A stretch of 64,000 nt of DNA from NCBI GenBank assembly GCA_020402865.1, contig JADBYT010000006.1, positions 1 through 64,000 on the forward strand, read 5' to 3'. Below are positions 16,238 to 25,356 of this stretch, piece after piece; within the stretch, counting starts at the first letter, position 1; each line of letters opens with the position of its first letter. This stretch comes from Bacteroidota bacterium. GTDB lineage: Bacteria; Bacteroidota; Bacteroidia; Palsa-965. The notes under the pieces are model-generated. The model was not told the DNA's origin. It worked only from the letters and a program-made list of their open reading frames with translations, and did not search any database. A program made the translations under genes and the position numbers.

Positions 16238-18304
16238 CTATTCAGACTTCAGCACCTGCTGCGTCCAGATATTATTTCCGGCTGAAATGCGCAGGAAATA
16301 CACGCCCCCGCTCATTCCGTCAGGCACGGTAAACTGATACATACTACCCGAAGAAACCGGAGCAAGCTGTGTGGCATATACCGTTTGTCCCAATGTATTG
16401 ATGAGTTGGATTTGCACCGGCGCCGAAGGCGTGAGGCCCAATGTAAAGCCGAGCGACTGTGTAAACGGATTGGGGAATACATTGCCCGATAATGAAGTAT
16501 AATCGGGCAAACCGGTGAGGTTACAATTTGGATTACCCGGCAAATTACCATCGAGCCATACGCCACGCTGCTGAATCCAGAGTTTAAGTTCGGCAATTTC
16601 CCCGGCATAATCGGCCGGAATAGGCGAAGGATTAGGCCATACATAAGTGCCAAGTATAGGCCATACCTGAAAATTGCGCTGCTGGCTTTCGTTCAGGTAA
16701 AGCGCCATCGAATCGCAGTAATTATATAGTCGTTGCTGACTGAGAATTGTTTGGCGGAGCTCCTGCCAGCGGCATTGCACTTTGTTTGCAAAAGCAGTAT
16801 CCTGTACCAGACGCGCCCACCACGTAGGCACATCTTCACCGCCAGGACAAAGCACCGTAGTATTGTAAGCCCACCCGTTTATCTGATCGCCGCCACAATA
16901 GTCGGCGTTATGCCAGCTCAGGTCATAATCCCACACCGGGCCGATTACCAGCTTGCCTCCGTCTGAATCTTTTCGTTTATACAGAAACGTAGATAGCCGA
17001 TAACCATCTACATTCTTGCTGAATTCATTGATGATGAAATAATCTACAAATGAATTCACATCAATATACTTTGCATAACCCGTGAGCGGATCGGCAAAGT
17101 TTGCACCGTCAAGCGCTGTTTCAAAACTATCCACGTAGCTTTGAATATAGGCTTGCTGCTGAGGCACAATATCATCGCCATTCGGATATACATACTGAAT
17201 AAACACCGAGCCGCCCGTCGATCCCGGATAGCTGCTGGTCCAACCGGGCGAGTTTTGTCTGTCCACTTTAATGATATACCCACCGGTGAGTTCATCACCA
17301 GCGATATCAGTTACCTGAAGTTTGGCAATATCCACTCTGTCGTTGTCGCGTTTTACTTTTTCTATAAACAGGTAATTACCCATGTACTCGCCATTGAGCA
17401 CAAGTTCCACGTGCTGCGTACGGGGTGCGTACCAGCCCATATCGCGTGCAAGCTGGTAGGAAAGTGCATTGTTCAGCAATGATTTATCGGCATAATTTGC
17501 CGCAAGAATCCAATCACTTTCTTTGGGCATACCAAACATCGACGAATCAATATCATTACCGTTTACATCCCAAAGTTCGATGCCGTATGATTTTTTGGGC
17601 ATACCCTGCGAACTTGCCCCGCGCAATTCAATGCCAATTTTTCCATTGTAATGATTAAAAGGATCGGTGATGTAGTTACGCGCGGCTCCGTTCCAGATCA
17701 CTCCCATATCGGCCATAATTTTAGGCTCATCTGAAATCGACAGGCTGTTTGTATTGATTACGATAATGGGTAAGTTGGAGGAAACAAATGGAATATAGGC
17801 GGCGGGATTGTTTCCGAACGTGATGCTCCAGCTTATGAGCGTGCCGTTATCAGCCGGATAGGTATCGGTAATGCGGAGCATCCAGGTACCGTTTCCGTTC
17901 TGGCCGTTGTTTACGCGGCCCATCTGCCCCATTGGTTTAAACGTGCCGGTAAAGGGCGCAGTGCCCTGCGTAATGGTTTGCGTGGTATTCTGATTGAAAC
18001 AGGTGTTTGTGTAATTATCGTCTGAGCCGCCCTGACCTGCCACCAGCATGCCCGAAGTACCATCGGGCGCAACAATGTAAATTTCAAGGTCGGCATTCCA
18101 GGTATGCGTGAGGTCGATACACACGGTTTCGAGACCGAATGTGGAGGTATCAATTGTTGACGGTGAAAGCCCGCTCACGGTGAGCGGATAATCGGTGGTG
18201 GCGTAATCGTTTATGGTTTGATTAGGGCTGGCGGTAAAGGTTTGAGCCTTAACAAGGCTCGCCAGAATAATCAACAGCAGTGCAGCAATACATTTTGGTC
18301 TCAT
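16238..18304 (-). CDS. Secreted P-domain / CotH-kinase / T9SS protein (copy 2)
   Basis: 688 residues. Signal peptide ends VKAQ (~21). P-domain ~25-170 (GLETVCIDLTHTWNADLEI, NNGQNGNGTWMLRITD). CotH kinase ~185-600 (KKSYGIELWDVNGN, LNGEYMGNYLFIEKVKRD, GGYIIKVDR, WDYDLSWHNAD). T9SS tail ~605-688 (VFPNPFTQ, SGGVYFLRIS). Last gene of the three-gene operon: its ATG overlaps the upstream stop by 4 nt. The kinase core resembles copy 4, while the P-domain is closest to copy 3. Extracellular protein kinase activity is inferred from family. Confidence 0.88.
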   Translation of the reverse strand: MRPKCIAALLLIILASLVKAQTFTASPNQTINDYATTDYPLTVSGLSPSTIDTSTFGLETVCIDLTHTWNADLEIYIVAPDGTSGMLVAGQGGSDDNYTNTCFNQNTTQTITQGTAPFTGTFKPMGQMGRVNNGQNGNGTWMLRITDTYPADNGTLISWSITFGNNPAAYIPFVSSNLPIIVINTNSLSISDEPKIMADMGVIWNGAARNYITDPFNHYNGKIGIELRGASSQGMPKKSYGIELWDVNGNDIDSSMFGMPKESDWILAANYADKSLLNNALSYQLARDMGWYAPRTQHVELVLNGEYMGNYLFIEKVKRDNDRVDIAKLQVTDIAGDELTGGYIIKVDRQNSPGWTSSYPGSTGGSVFIQYVYPNGDDIVPQQQAYIQSYVDSFETALDGANFADPLTGYAKYIDVNSFVDYFIINEFSKNVDGYRLSTFLYKRKDSDGGKLVIGPVWDYDLSWHNADYCGGDQINGWAYNTTVLCPGGEDVPTWWARLVQDTAFANKVQCRWQELRQTILSQQRLYNYCDSMALYLNESQQRNFQVWPILGTYVWPNPSPIPADYAGEIAELKLWIQQRGVWLDGNLPGNPNCNLTGLPDYTSLSGNVFPNPFTQSLGFTLGLTPSAPVQIQLINTLGQTVYATQLAPVSSGSMYQFTVPDGMSGGVYFLRISAGNNIWTQQVLKSE

Positions 18305-20394
18305 TGCGGCGTCTTGATTAGCAGTTGTGTATGAAGCGAGGTGTGTTCACCGTTTATACGGATGAAATAATTGCCTGGTGCAAGTGTGGCAAGATTAAGC
18401 GTAACTGAATTGGCACCGGCAAAAGCCTGAAGCGAAACCGGCTGTACTACTTCGCGGCCGGCAATATCGCATACGGTTATTTGCACACGGTCGGCAGCAG
18501 GCAGTGTGAATGTAGCCGTGGAAAAACCATTGGCCGGATTGGGATACAACAGCAGTGAGCCGGCGGATGATGAGCTGTTTACCGAAAGTGGATTGCAGCC
18601 CGCAACAGTACCCGGCAAATTATTATCCAGCCACAGCATGCGTTCATTGGTCCACCATTTCAGCGTATCCACTTCCTCCTGATAATTCTGGCCAATGTAA
18701 TAGTTGGGCCACACGTACGAACCCATAATCGGCCACACGGTAAAATTCCAGCCCTGCGATTCATTCATATAAGCAGCCGTAGAATCAATCCAGTTGTTGA
18801 GATATGCCTGACTGAGCACTGTGCCGCGAAGTTCTTCCCAGCGGCAGCGCACCTGCTGCATAAAGATGGAATCCTGTGTCATACGTTCAAACCAGAACGG
18901 ATTGAGCCAGTAATCGCCGCCGCATACATAGTTGAAGTTATATTGCCAGCCGGTGTAATCCTGTCCATTACAAAAATCCACGTTCCCATACGTAAGGTCG
19001 TAATCCCAGATGGGTGCCATTACCAGCTTCCCGCCTTTACTGTCGCGGTCTTTATAGATGTAGAAACTCTTGCGGTACGCATCAATACTTTTCGAAAGTT
19101 CCTGCACGATAAACGCATCCACGCATGAATTTATATCTGCGTATTTGCGATAACCCGTTTGCATATTCATAAATCCGGGGCCTATCAGCGCGGTTTCAAA
19201 ACTATCCACATACGCGCGGATATAGGCTTCCTGCTGGGGTACAATGTCGGCGCCATCGGGATAATAGTAATTGATGTAAATAGAATCGCCGGCGGGCCAG
19301 GGCATGTAGTTTGAATTCCAGCCCGGATCGCTGCTGCCCGAATTTTTATCGAGTTTGAGAATGTATCCGCCGGTAAGCTGGTCGCCGCTGATGTCGGTAG
19401 GCTGCAGTTTTGAAATGTCTATCCGGTCGCCATCACGTTTCACTTTTTCCATGAGGATGTAAACGCCCAGGTACTCGCCGTTGATGATGAGTTCAACCGG
19501 TTTGCAGCGCGGCGCATACCAGCCCATCTGGTTAAAAATGTGAAACGTGAGCATACCGCGCATGAGCGTTTTATCAGTGTACTGCGCGCTTAGCACAAAA
19601 TCTGCTTCTTTCGGAAAGCCGCAGAGTGCGCTGTCGATATCGTTTCCGTTTACATCGCGCAGCTCAATATCGTACGACTTTTTCGGGAAACCGCCCGAAC
19701 TGGCTCCGCGTGTTTCAATGCCCACTTTTCCGTTGTAGTGGTTAAACGGATTATTCAGGTAATTGCGGTTACCATCGCCGTTCCAGATTACGCCCATATC
19801 AGCCATAATCTTTGGTTCGTCGGGGATGGCCTGTGAATTGGTGTTGATGACAAAAATGGGCAGGTTTGATTCGGTGATTGAAAAGAAGTTGGCGGGATTA
19901 TTTCCGAATGTCATGCTCCAGCTGATGAGCGTGCCGTTGTCGGCCGGATACGTATCGGTGATGCGGAGTGTCCAGGTGCCATTTCCGTTCTGGCCATTGT
20001 TTACGCGGCCCATCTGCCCCATTGGTTTAAATGTGCCGGTAAATGGCGCCGTGCCTTGTGTAATGGATTGCACCGTGTACACATTGAAACAGGTGTTTGT
20101 GTAGTTGTCGTCTGATCCGCCCTGTCCCGCAACCAGCATGGCAGTAGTGCCATCGGGCGCAATGAGAAAAATGTCGAGATCGGCATTCCACGTATGCGTG
20201 AGGTCGATACATACGGTTTCAAGGCCGAACGTAAGTGTATCAATGGTTGCGGGCGAAAGTCCGCTCACGGTGAGCGGGTAATCGGTGGTGGCGAAATCGT
20301 TAATGGTTTGATTGAGTGTGACTGAAAACGTTTGAGCCCGTGTGCTGCCCGCCAGCGTGAGCAACGCCAGCAATGCAATCAGTTTTAGTTTCAT
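18301..20394 (-). CDS. Secreted P-domain / CotH-kinase / T9SS protein (copy 3)
   Basis: 697 residues. Signal peptide ends TRAQ (~21). The P-domain is almost the same as in copy 2 (GLETVCIDLTHTWNADLDI, GTFKPMGQMGRVNNGQNG). CotH kinase ~190-605 (KKSYDIELRDVNGN, INGEYLGVYILMEKVKRD, WDYDLTYGNVD) is distinct from copies 2 and 4. The T9SS domain ~612-697 is nearly identical to that of copy 4 (YPNPANGFSTATFTLPAADR). Middle gene of an operon with 4-nt overlaps on both sides. The two ends resemble different neighbours, suggesting recombination among the copies. Confidence 0.88.
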   Translation of the reverse strand: MKLKLIALLALLTLAGSTRAQTFSVTLNQTINDFATTDYPLTVSGLSPATIDTLTFGLETVCIDLTHTWNADLDIFLIAPDGTTAMLVAGQGGSDDNYTNTCFNVYTVQSITQGTAPFTGTFKPMGQMGRVNNGQNGNGTWTLRITDTYPADNGTLISWSMTFGNNPANFFSITESNLPIFVINTNSQAIPDEPKIMADMGVIWNGDGNRNYLNNPFNHYNGKVGIETRGASSGGFPKKSYDIELRDVNGNDIDSALCGFPKEADFVLSAQYTDKTLMRGMLTFHIFNQMGWYAPRCKPVELIINGEYLGVYILMEKVKRDGDRIDISKLQPTDISGDQLTGGYILKLDKNSGSSDPGWNSNYMPWPAGDSIYINYYYPDGADIVPQQEAYIRAYVDSFETALIGPGFMNMQTGYRKYADINSCVDAFIVQELSKSIDAYRKSFYIYKDRDSKGGKLVMAPIWDYDLTYGNVDFCNGQDYTGWQYNFNYVCGGDYWLNPFWFERMTQDSIFMQQVRCRWEELRGTVLSQAYLNNWIDSTAAYMNESQGWNFTVWPIMGSYVWPNYYIGQNYQEEVDTLKWWTNERMLWLDNNLPGTVAGCNPLSVNSSSSAGSLLLYPNPANGFSTATFTLPAADRVQITVCDIAGREVVQPVSLQAFAGANSVTLNLATLAPGNYFIRINGEHTSLHTQLLIKTPQ

Positions 20395-22496
20395 TGCGGA
20401 GTATTGATTAGTAATGGTGTGTGAAGCGAGGTGTGTGTGCCGTTTATGCGGATGAAATAATTACCGGGTGCAAGTGCGGCGAGATTAAGCGTAACGGAAT
20501 TGGATCCTTCAAAAGCCTGTAATACCTGCGGCTGCATTACTTCACGGCCGGCAATATCACACACGGTTATTTGCACACGATCAGCAGCAGGCAGGGTGAA
20601 TGTGGCTGTGGAAAAGCCATTGGCCGGATTCGGATACACCAGCATCGAAGCCGCGGATGATGTGTTGTGTACTGAAAGCGGATTGCAGCCGGCGAGTGTA
20701 CCGGGCATGTTGGCATCCATCCAGTTACGGCGTGCGGTAATCCACTGCTTGAGTTCATCCACTTCGCCCTGATAGGTTGCGGGCTGCGGCGAAGGATTGG
20801 GCCACACATATGTGCCAAGTATAGGCCATTGCTGGAAATTGCGCTGCTGCCCTTCATTGAGCCACGCGGCGGTAGTATCGCACCAGTTGTGCAGGTAGGT
20901 TTCGCTGAGTGTGGTGGTTTTGAGTTCTTCCCAGCGGCAGCGCACTTTGTCGCGAAACGCCGGATCCTGCATGAGCCGCGTCCACCAGAAAGGCACCTGC
21001 CAGTAATCGCCGCTGCACACCTGCCCGAACTGATAAGCCCAGCCTGTAGTATCGCTGCCGCTGCAATAGTCGGCATTGCCCCAGGCAATATCATAATCCC
21101 ATGCCGGGCCGATAAACAATTTGTTCCCTGCCGTTATTTTCTCTTTGTAGAGATATGTACTCAGCCGGTAGCCATCCACATTGCGGCTTATTTCATTGAG
21201 CAGAAAATAATCCACAAACGAATTCACATCAATATACTTTGCATAACCCGTAAGCGGATCGGCAAAACTGGCGCCGTTCAGCGCAGTTTCAAAACTATCC
21301 ACATACGCCTGAATGTAGGCTTCCTGCTGCGGCACAATTACATCATCGGCCGGATATTCGTACTGAAAGAAAATGGTTTGCCCGTTGGGCGCCACATCAG
21401 GCGCATAGTTTGATGTCCAGCCGCCGCCACCGTTACCGGTGCCTTTATCCACTTTAATAATATATCCCCCTGTAAGCTCCGGCCCCGAAATATCGGTTAC
21501 CTGCAAATTGGCAATATCCACCCGGTTATTATCGCGTTTTATTTTTTCCATCATCACATACACACCCTGATATTGCCCGTCAATTACAAGTTCCACATAT
21601 ACCGTGCGTGGCGCATACCAGCCCATTTGCCCCGCCAGATGATAGGAAAGTACATTGTTCATGAGTGATTTATCCGAATAACTGGCACTCAGAATCCAGT
21701 CGCTTTCCTTGGGCATTCCCAATATCGACGAATCAATTTCGTTTCCGTTTACATCCCACAATTCAAGTCCGAAACCTTTTTTGGGAAACATCTGCGAACT
21801 TGATCCGCGCACTTCAATTCCTGCTTTCCCGTTGTAATGGTTAAGCGGATCAGTCATGTAATTGCGGGCATTGTTTGCATTCCAGATAATCCCCATATCC
21901 ACCATTATTTTCGGATCGTCGGGAATGGTCTGGTTTCCGGTATTGATAATTACGATAGGTAAATTGGAGGAAGTGAAATTGAGATTGGCAGCGGGTGTGC
22001 TGCTGAATGTGACACTCCAGCTGATGAGGGTTCCGGTATTGTTCCCCGTGTTGTTGTCGTCGTAAATGCGAAGGCGCCAGTTGCCGTTGCCGTTTTGTCC
22101 GTTGTTGAGCATGGGCATATTGCCCTCCGGTTTAAACGAACCGGTAAAGGGTGCTGTGCCGTTGATGATAAGATTCTGCACATCCCAACGGAAGCAGGTG
22201 TTGGTGTAATCATCATCCAGATCACCATTATCGGTGGTGAGTTCTACGATTGTGCCATCGGGCGATTCGACGTAAATATCGAGGTCGCGGTCTTTCGTAT
22301 GTGTGAGATCAATACATACCTGTTCGAGACCGAAGCTGCTGTTGATGACAGCCGGTGTGAGACCTGATACGGGGATAATGAAGTAAGTGGTATCCAGGTT
22401 GTCGGAAATGGCTCCACCGGTTCCTGTGAACGTTTGTGCACCAAGCGATGCAACAACGGTTAAAGCGAGCGAAGTAGTAAGTAGTGTTTTGTACAT
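20391..22496 (-). CDS. Secreted P-domain / CotH-kinase / T9SS protein (copy 4, first in operon)
   Basis: 701 residues. Signal peptide ends SLGAQ (~21). P-domain ~25-170 (GLEQVCIDLTHTKDRDLDI). CotH kinase ~190-610 (KKGFGLELWDVNGN, IDGQYQGVYVMMEKIKRD, GGYIIKVDKGTG, WDYDIAWGNAD). T9SS tail ~616-701 shared with copy 3. First gene of the three-gene unit, overlapping the next by an ATGA. The 100-nt gap to divergent recJ should hold the operon promoter, though I see no strong TAnnTTTG box there. Confidence 0.88.
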   Translation of the reverse strand: MYKTLLTTSLALTVVASLGAQTFTGTGGAISDNLDTTYFIIPVSGLTPAVINSSFGLEQVCIDLTHTKDRDLDIYVESPDGTIVELTTDNGDLDDDYTNTCFRWDVQNLIINGTAPFTGSFKPEGNMPMLNNGQNGNGNWRLRIYDDNNTGNNTGTLISWSVTFSSTPAANLNFTSSNLPIVIINTGNQTIPDDPKIMVDMGIIWNANNARNYMTDPLNHYNGKAGIEVRGSSSQMFPKKGFGLELWDVNGNEIDSSILGMPKESDWILSASYSDKSLMNNVLSYHLAGQMGWYAPRTVYVELVIDGQYQGVYVMMEKIKRDNNRVDIANLQVTDISGPELTGGYIIKVDKGTGNGGGGWTSNYAPDVAPNGQTIFFQYEYPADDVIVPQQEAYIQAYVDSFETALNGASFADPLTGYAKYIDVNSFVDYFLLNEISRNVDGYRLSTYLYKEKITAGNKLFIGPAWDYDIAWGNADYCSGSDTTGWAYQFGQVCSGDYWQVPFWWTRLMQDPAFRDKVRCRWEELKTTTLSETYLHNWCDTTAAWLNEGQQRNFQQWPILGTYVWPNPSPQPATYQGEVDELKQWITARRNWMDANMPGTLAGCNPLSVHNTSSAASMLVYPNPANGFSTATFTLPAADRVQITVCDIAGREVMQPQVLQAFEGSNSVTLNLAALAPGNYFIRINGTHTSLHTPLLINTPQ

Positions 22497-22598
22497 AGGC
22501 GGTAACTGGAACTAAGTTAAGAAATTATTATGCGACAGATCAGAATGTTAGACGCGGGTAAAGAATCAAAAGGGGGGAGTTGTGCGTAATTTCACGCC

Positions 22599-24305
22599 GT
22601 GAACAACCGGTGGACTCTTTTGCCGCATCCGAATCCTGCGCAGGCGCACCTGCTCAGCATTGATCTGGGTGTGCCGCCGTTAATTGCGCGTTTGCTGGTG
22701 CAGCGCGGCATTCACACGTTTGAGGAAGCCCGCCGTTTTTTCCGCCCCGCACTCACCGATTTACACAATCCGTTTTTAATGTGCGACATGGATAAAGCGG
22801 TGGATCGCATTGAACGCGCCATTGCTGCCGGCGAAAAAATTCTGGTGTATGGCGATTATGACGTGGACGGTACCACAGCTGTGGCGCTGGTGTGGAGCTA
22901 CCTGCAAAGCCGCGGTGTGCAGGCCGGCTTTTACATTCCCGACCGGTACAAGGAGGGCTACGGCATTTCGTTTACCGGCATTGAGTATGCGGCTGCGCAT
23001 GGCTATTCGCTTATTGTGGCGCTCGACTGCGGTATTAAGGCGGTGGATAAGGTGGAGTTTGCCAATTCGCTGCGCGTTGATTTTATTATCTGCGATCACC
23101 ACCGCCCCGGCCACACACTGCCGGCTGCCGTGGCCGTGCTTGATCCGAAACGCAGCGACTGTAATTATCCTTACGACGAGCTTACGGGCTGCGGCATTGG
23201 CTTTAAGCTGGTGCAGGCACTCGAACAGCAGCGCGGCCACACAGCGGATACCCTGGCCCCCTACCTCGATCTGGTAGCGGTGAGCATAGCGGCTGATATT
23301 GTGCCCATAACCGGTGAAAACCGCGCGCTTACCACCTTCGGGCTGGAGCGGATTAATGCTGCACCCCGGCCGGGGTTTGCGGCTATTCTTAAACTGGCAA
23401 GGCCACGGGGCGCCATCACCGTAAATGACCTCGTGTTTTTGCTGGCGCCGCGCATTAATGCGGCCGGACGAGTGCAGCACGGTACAAAAGCGGTAGAACT
23501 GCTTGTGGCCGGCAACACCACGCAAGCCGAAGCTGAAGCCGAAATCATTCAACGCCACAACACCGAACGAAAAGACCTCGACGTGCAGATTACACGCGAG
23601 GCACTTGAGGAACTTGACCTGAAGTCAGAGTGGACCGGCCGCAAATCAACCGTGCTGTTCAACAGCAACTGGCACAAAGGCGTGGTAGGCATTGTGGCTT
23701 CGCGGCTCATCGACCGCTACTACCGGCCTACCATTGTGCTTACGGCGGTTGATGGCGTGGCAACCGGCTCGGCCCGCTCCGTGCGCGATTTTGACGTGTA
23801 CGAAGCCATTGAGGCCTGCTCCGATCTGCTCATTCAGTTTGGCGGACATAAATACGCCGCCGGCCTTACATTAAAAACCGAAAACGTAGAACTTTTCCGC
23901 GCCCGTTTCGAAGAAGTAGTAAGCCGCACCATCACGCCCGATCAGCTCATCCCGGAAATTACCATCGACGCACCCCTCCCCCTCAACGATATCGACCCGA
24001 AAACAATCCGCCTGCTCAGGCAGTTTGCTCCCTTCGGACCGGGCAACATGAATCCGGTATTTCTGGCAAAAAGCGTGGCCGACAGAGGTTGGGCGCGCAT
24101 GGTGGGCAACAATCACCTCAAAGCCGACCTCATTGACCCCGCACAGCCCAACCGCATTTTCCCCGCCATCGGATTCGGGCTGGGCCAGCATACAGCTACC
24201 CTGCAACGCGGCAATCAGGCCGATATTTGTTATTGTATTGAAGAAAATACATGGAACAATACGGTTTCTCTTCAGCTCAACATAAAAGATATCCGCCCCG
24301 CCTGA
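22599..24305 (+). CDS. recJ: Single-stranded-DNA-specific exonuclease RecJ
   Basis: 568 residues from GTG 22599 (reading NNRWTLLPHPNP, as in other Bacteroidota RecJ). The DHH phosphoesterase motifs are intact: VYGDYDVDGTTAV (~83-95), ALDCGIK (~141-147), CDHHRPGH (165-172), and a C-terminal DHHA1 region with GGHKYAAGL. 5'-3' ssDNA exonuclease of recombination and mismatch repair. A TAATTTCA box lies only 4 nt before the GTG, so the leader would be very short. Monocistronic as far as visible. Confidence 0.95.
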   Translation: MNNRWTLLPHPNPAQAHLLSIDLGVPPLIARLLVQRGIHTFEEARRFFRPALTDLHNPFLMCDMDKAVDRIERAIAAGEKILVYGDYDVDGTTAVALVWSYLQSRGVQAGFYIPDRYKEGYGISFTGIEYAAAHGYSLIVALDCGIKAVDKVEFANSLRVDFIICDHHRPGHTLPAAVAVLDPKRSDCNYPYDELTGCGIGFKLVQALEQQRGHTADTLAPYLDLVAVSIAADIVPITGENRALTTFGLERINAAPRPGFAAILKLARPRGAITVNDLVFLLAPRINAAGRVQHGTKAVELLVAGNTTQAEAEAEIIQRHNTERKDLDVQITREALEELDLKSEWTGRKSTVLFNSNWHKGVVGIVASRLIDRYYRPTIVLTAVDGVATGSARSVRDFDVYEAIEACSDLLIQFGGHKYAAGLTLKTENVELFRARFEEVVSRTITPDQLIPEITIDAPLPLNDIDPKTIRLLRQFAPFGPGNMNPVFLAKSVADRGWARMVGNNHLKADLIDPAQPNRIFPAIGFGLGQHTATLQRGNQADICYCIEENTWNNTVSLQLNIKDIRPA

Positions 24306-24514
24306 AATAAAAGCACTTCCGGGAAACAATGGATTAGTTACATTGTTTTAAGTAAAAAACGGGGGCTTGAGACACTTTTTTTCAGGTAGAAACACCCATT
24401 CTTTACCTATCCCGCATCAGAAAAACGGTACTGCACCGGCATCTGAGAATAACCGGACATACGGGTAACCATATTTTAACAAAACGGCACATTGGGTTTG
24501 CATATATTTGCCGA

Positions 24515-25258
24515 ATGAAGAATTTGAATCGCGGCTTGCACTTGTTGTTCCTGCTTTGCATAGGCGTAGCAGCCGCATCGTGCGTGTCAAAAAAGAAATA
24601 CAATGAGACACAACAGCAACTTACTCAGCAGCGCGAAATAAGTCAGAATTACCGCCTGCGTATAGATACACTTCAACAACAGGTTGTGCTGCTCACCGAT
24701 AGTGTAAAAGAGCTCGACAGCCTGCTTGAAAGTGAAAAGCAAAAGTTAATCGCAAGCCGCAATGCCAACCGCCCAAAAGCCTCGGGGCCGGTTAAAAAAA
24801 GCAGCCTCACAAAAGAAGAAGAGTCAGGCAAAAAAGCTGTCTTCATGCTTTCATTTGCCCGAAACGTAATCTGGCCGGCCAACTTTATGCCCGGCAAAAT
24901 TGTAATTGGTGTGGTTGATGATGATAATTTATTTTACAGCCAGCTCCGCAAAACGCTCGAGGGTAAAACCGCCGGAGGAAAACCCATTGAAGTAAAAAAG
25001 TATCCGGCTGCTGCCGTTGCTCCCTGTCACATTCTCTACATCGCGCACGATCAGATTGGCAATTTCCAGAAAATAAAAACAGGCTTAAAATCCAGCCCCA
25101 CACTGCTCGTTACCGAAGAAGGTGTATCCGGCTATACAAATTCCCACATCAATTATTACATCAACGACACCAAGGTTCAGTATTCACTCAACCAGCCACT
25201 CATTGATAAGGCCGGATTGAAAATTACACAGGACCTGATCAAGTTTGCAGATAAGTAA
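24515..25258 (+). CDS. Lipoprotein with coiled coil and YfiR-like (DUF4154) domain
   Basis: 247 residues. Lipobox at VAAASC (Cys23) followed by VSKKKYNETQQQL, the start often seen in OmpA-type lipoproteins. A coiled coil fills ~26-80 and a Lys/Ser-rich linker follows. From ~95 the sequence resembles YfiR/DUF4154 (MLSFARNVIWP, IVIGVVDDD, and VAPCHILYIA), a periplasmic fold that represses diguanylate cyclases in Pseudomonas. Joining it to a lipidated coiled coil is unusual. A TATATTTG box (24503-24510) abuts the ATG. No cyclase is encoded nearby. Assignment is moderate. Confidence 0.7.
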   Translation: MKNLNRGLHLLFLLCIGVAAASCVSKKKYNETQQQLTQQREISQNYRLRIDTLQQQVVLLTDSVKELDSLLESEKQKLIASRNANRPKASGPVKKSSLTKEEESGKKAVFMLSFARNVIWPANFMPGKIVIGVVDDDNLFYSQLRKTLEGKTAGGKPIEVKKYPAAAVAPCHILYIAHDQIGNFQKIKTGLKSSPTLLVTEEGVSGYTNSHINYYINDTKVQYSLNQPLIDKAGLKITQDLIKFADK

Positions 25259-25274
25259 GATGTCACATCAGCAA

Positions 25275-25313
25275 AAAAAGAGACTGTATGGCAACCACCT
25301 GCAGTCTCTTTTT
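25275..25313. terminator. Rho-independent terminator
   Basis: Perfect 12-bp stem 25275-25286 with 25302-25313, A-rich left and T-rich right. It lies between convergent stops at 25258 (+) and 25357 (-), so it is probably bidirectional. Confidence 0.85.
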
Positions 25314-25356
25314 CATTCAACCAAACATCCCTGCACAAGCCGTATGAAACCGTTTA

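Noticed and set aside
22776-23558. Long minus-strand frame of 260 codons
   Set aside because: Antisense to recJ, in which the DHH motifs are intact; a GC-rich shadow.
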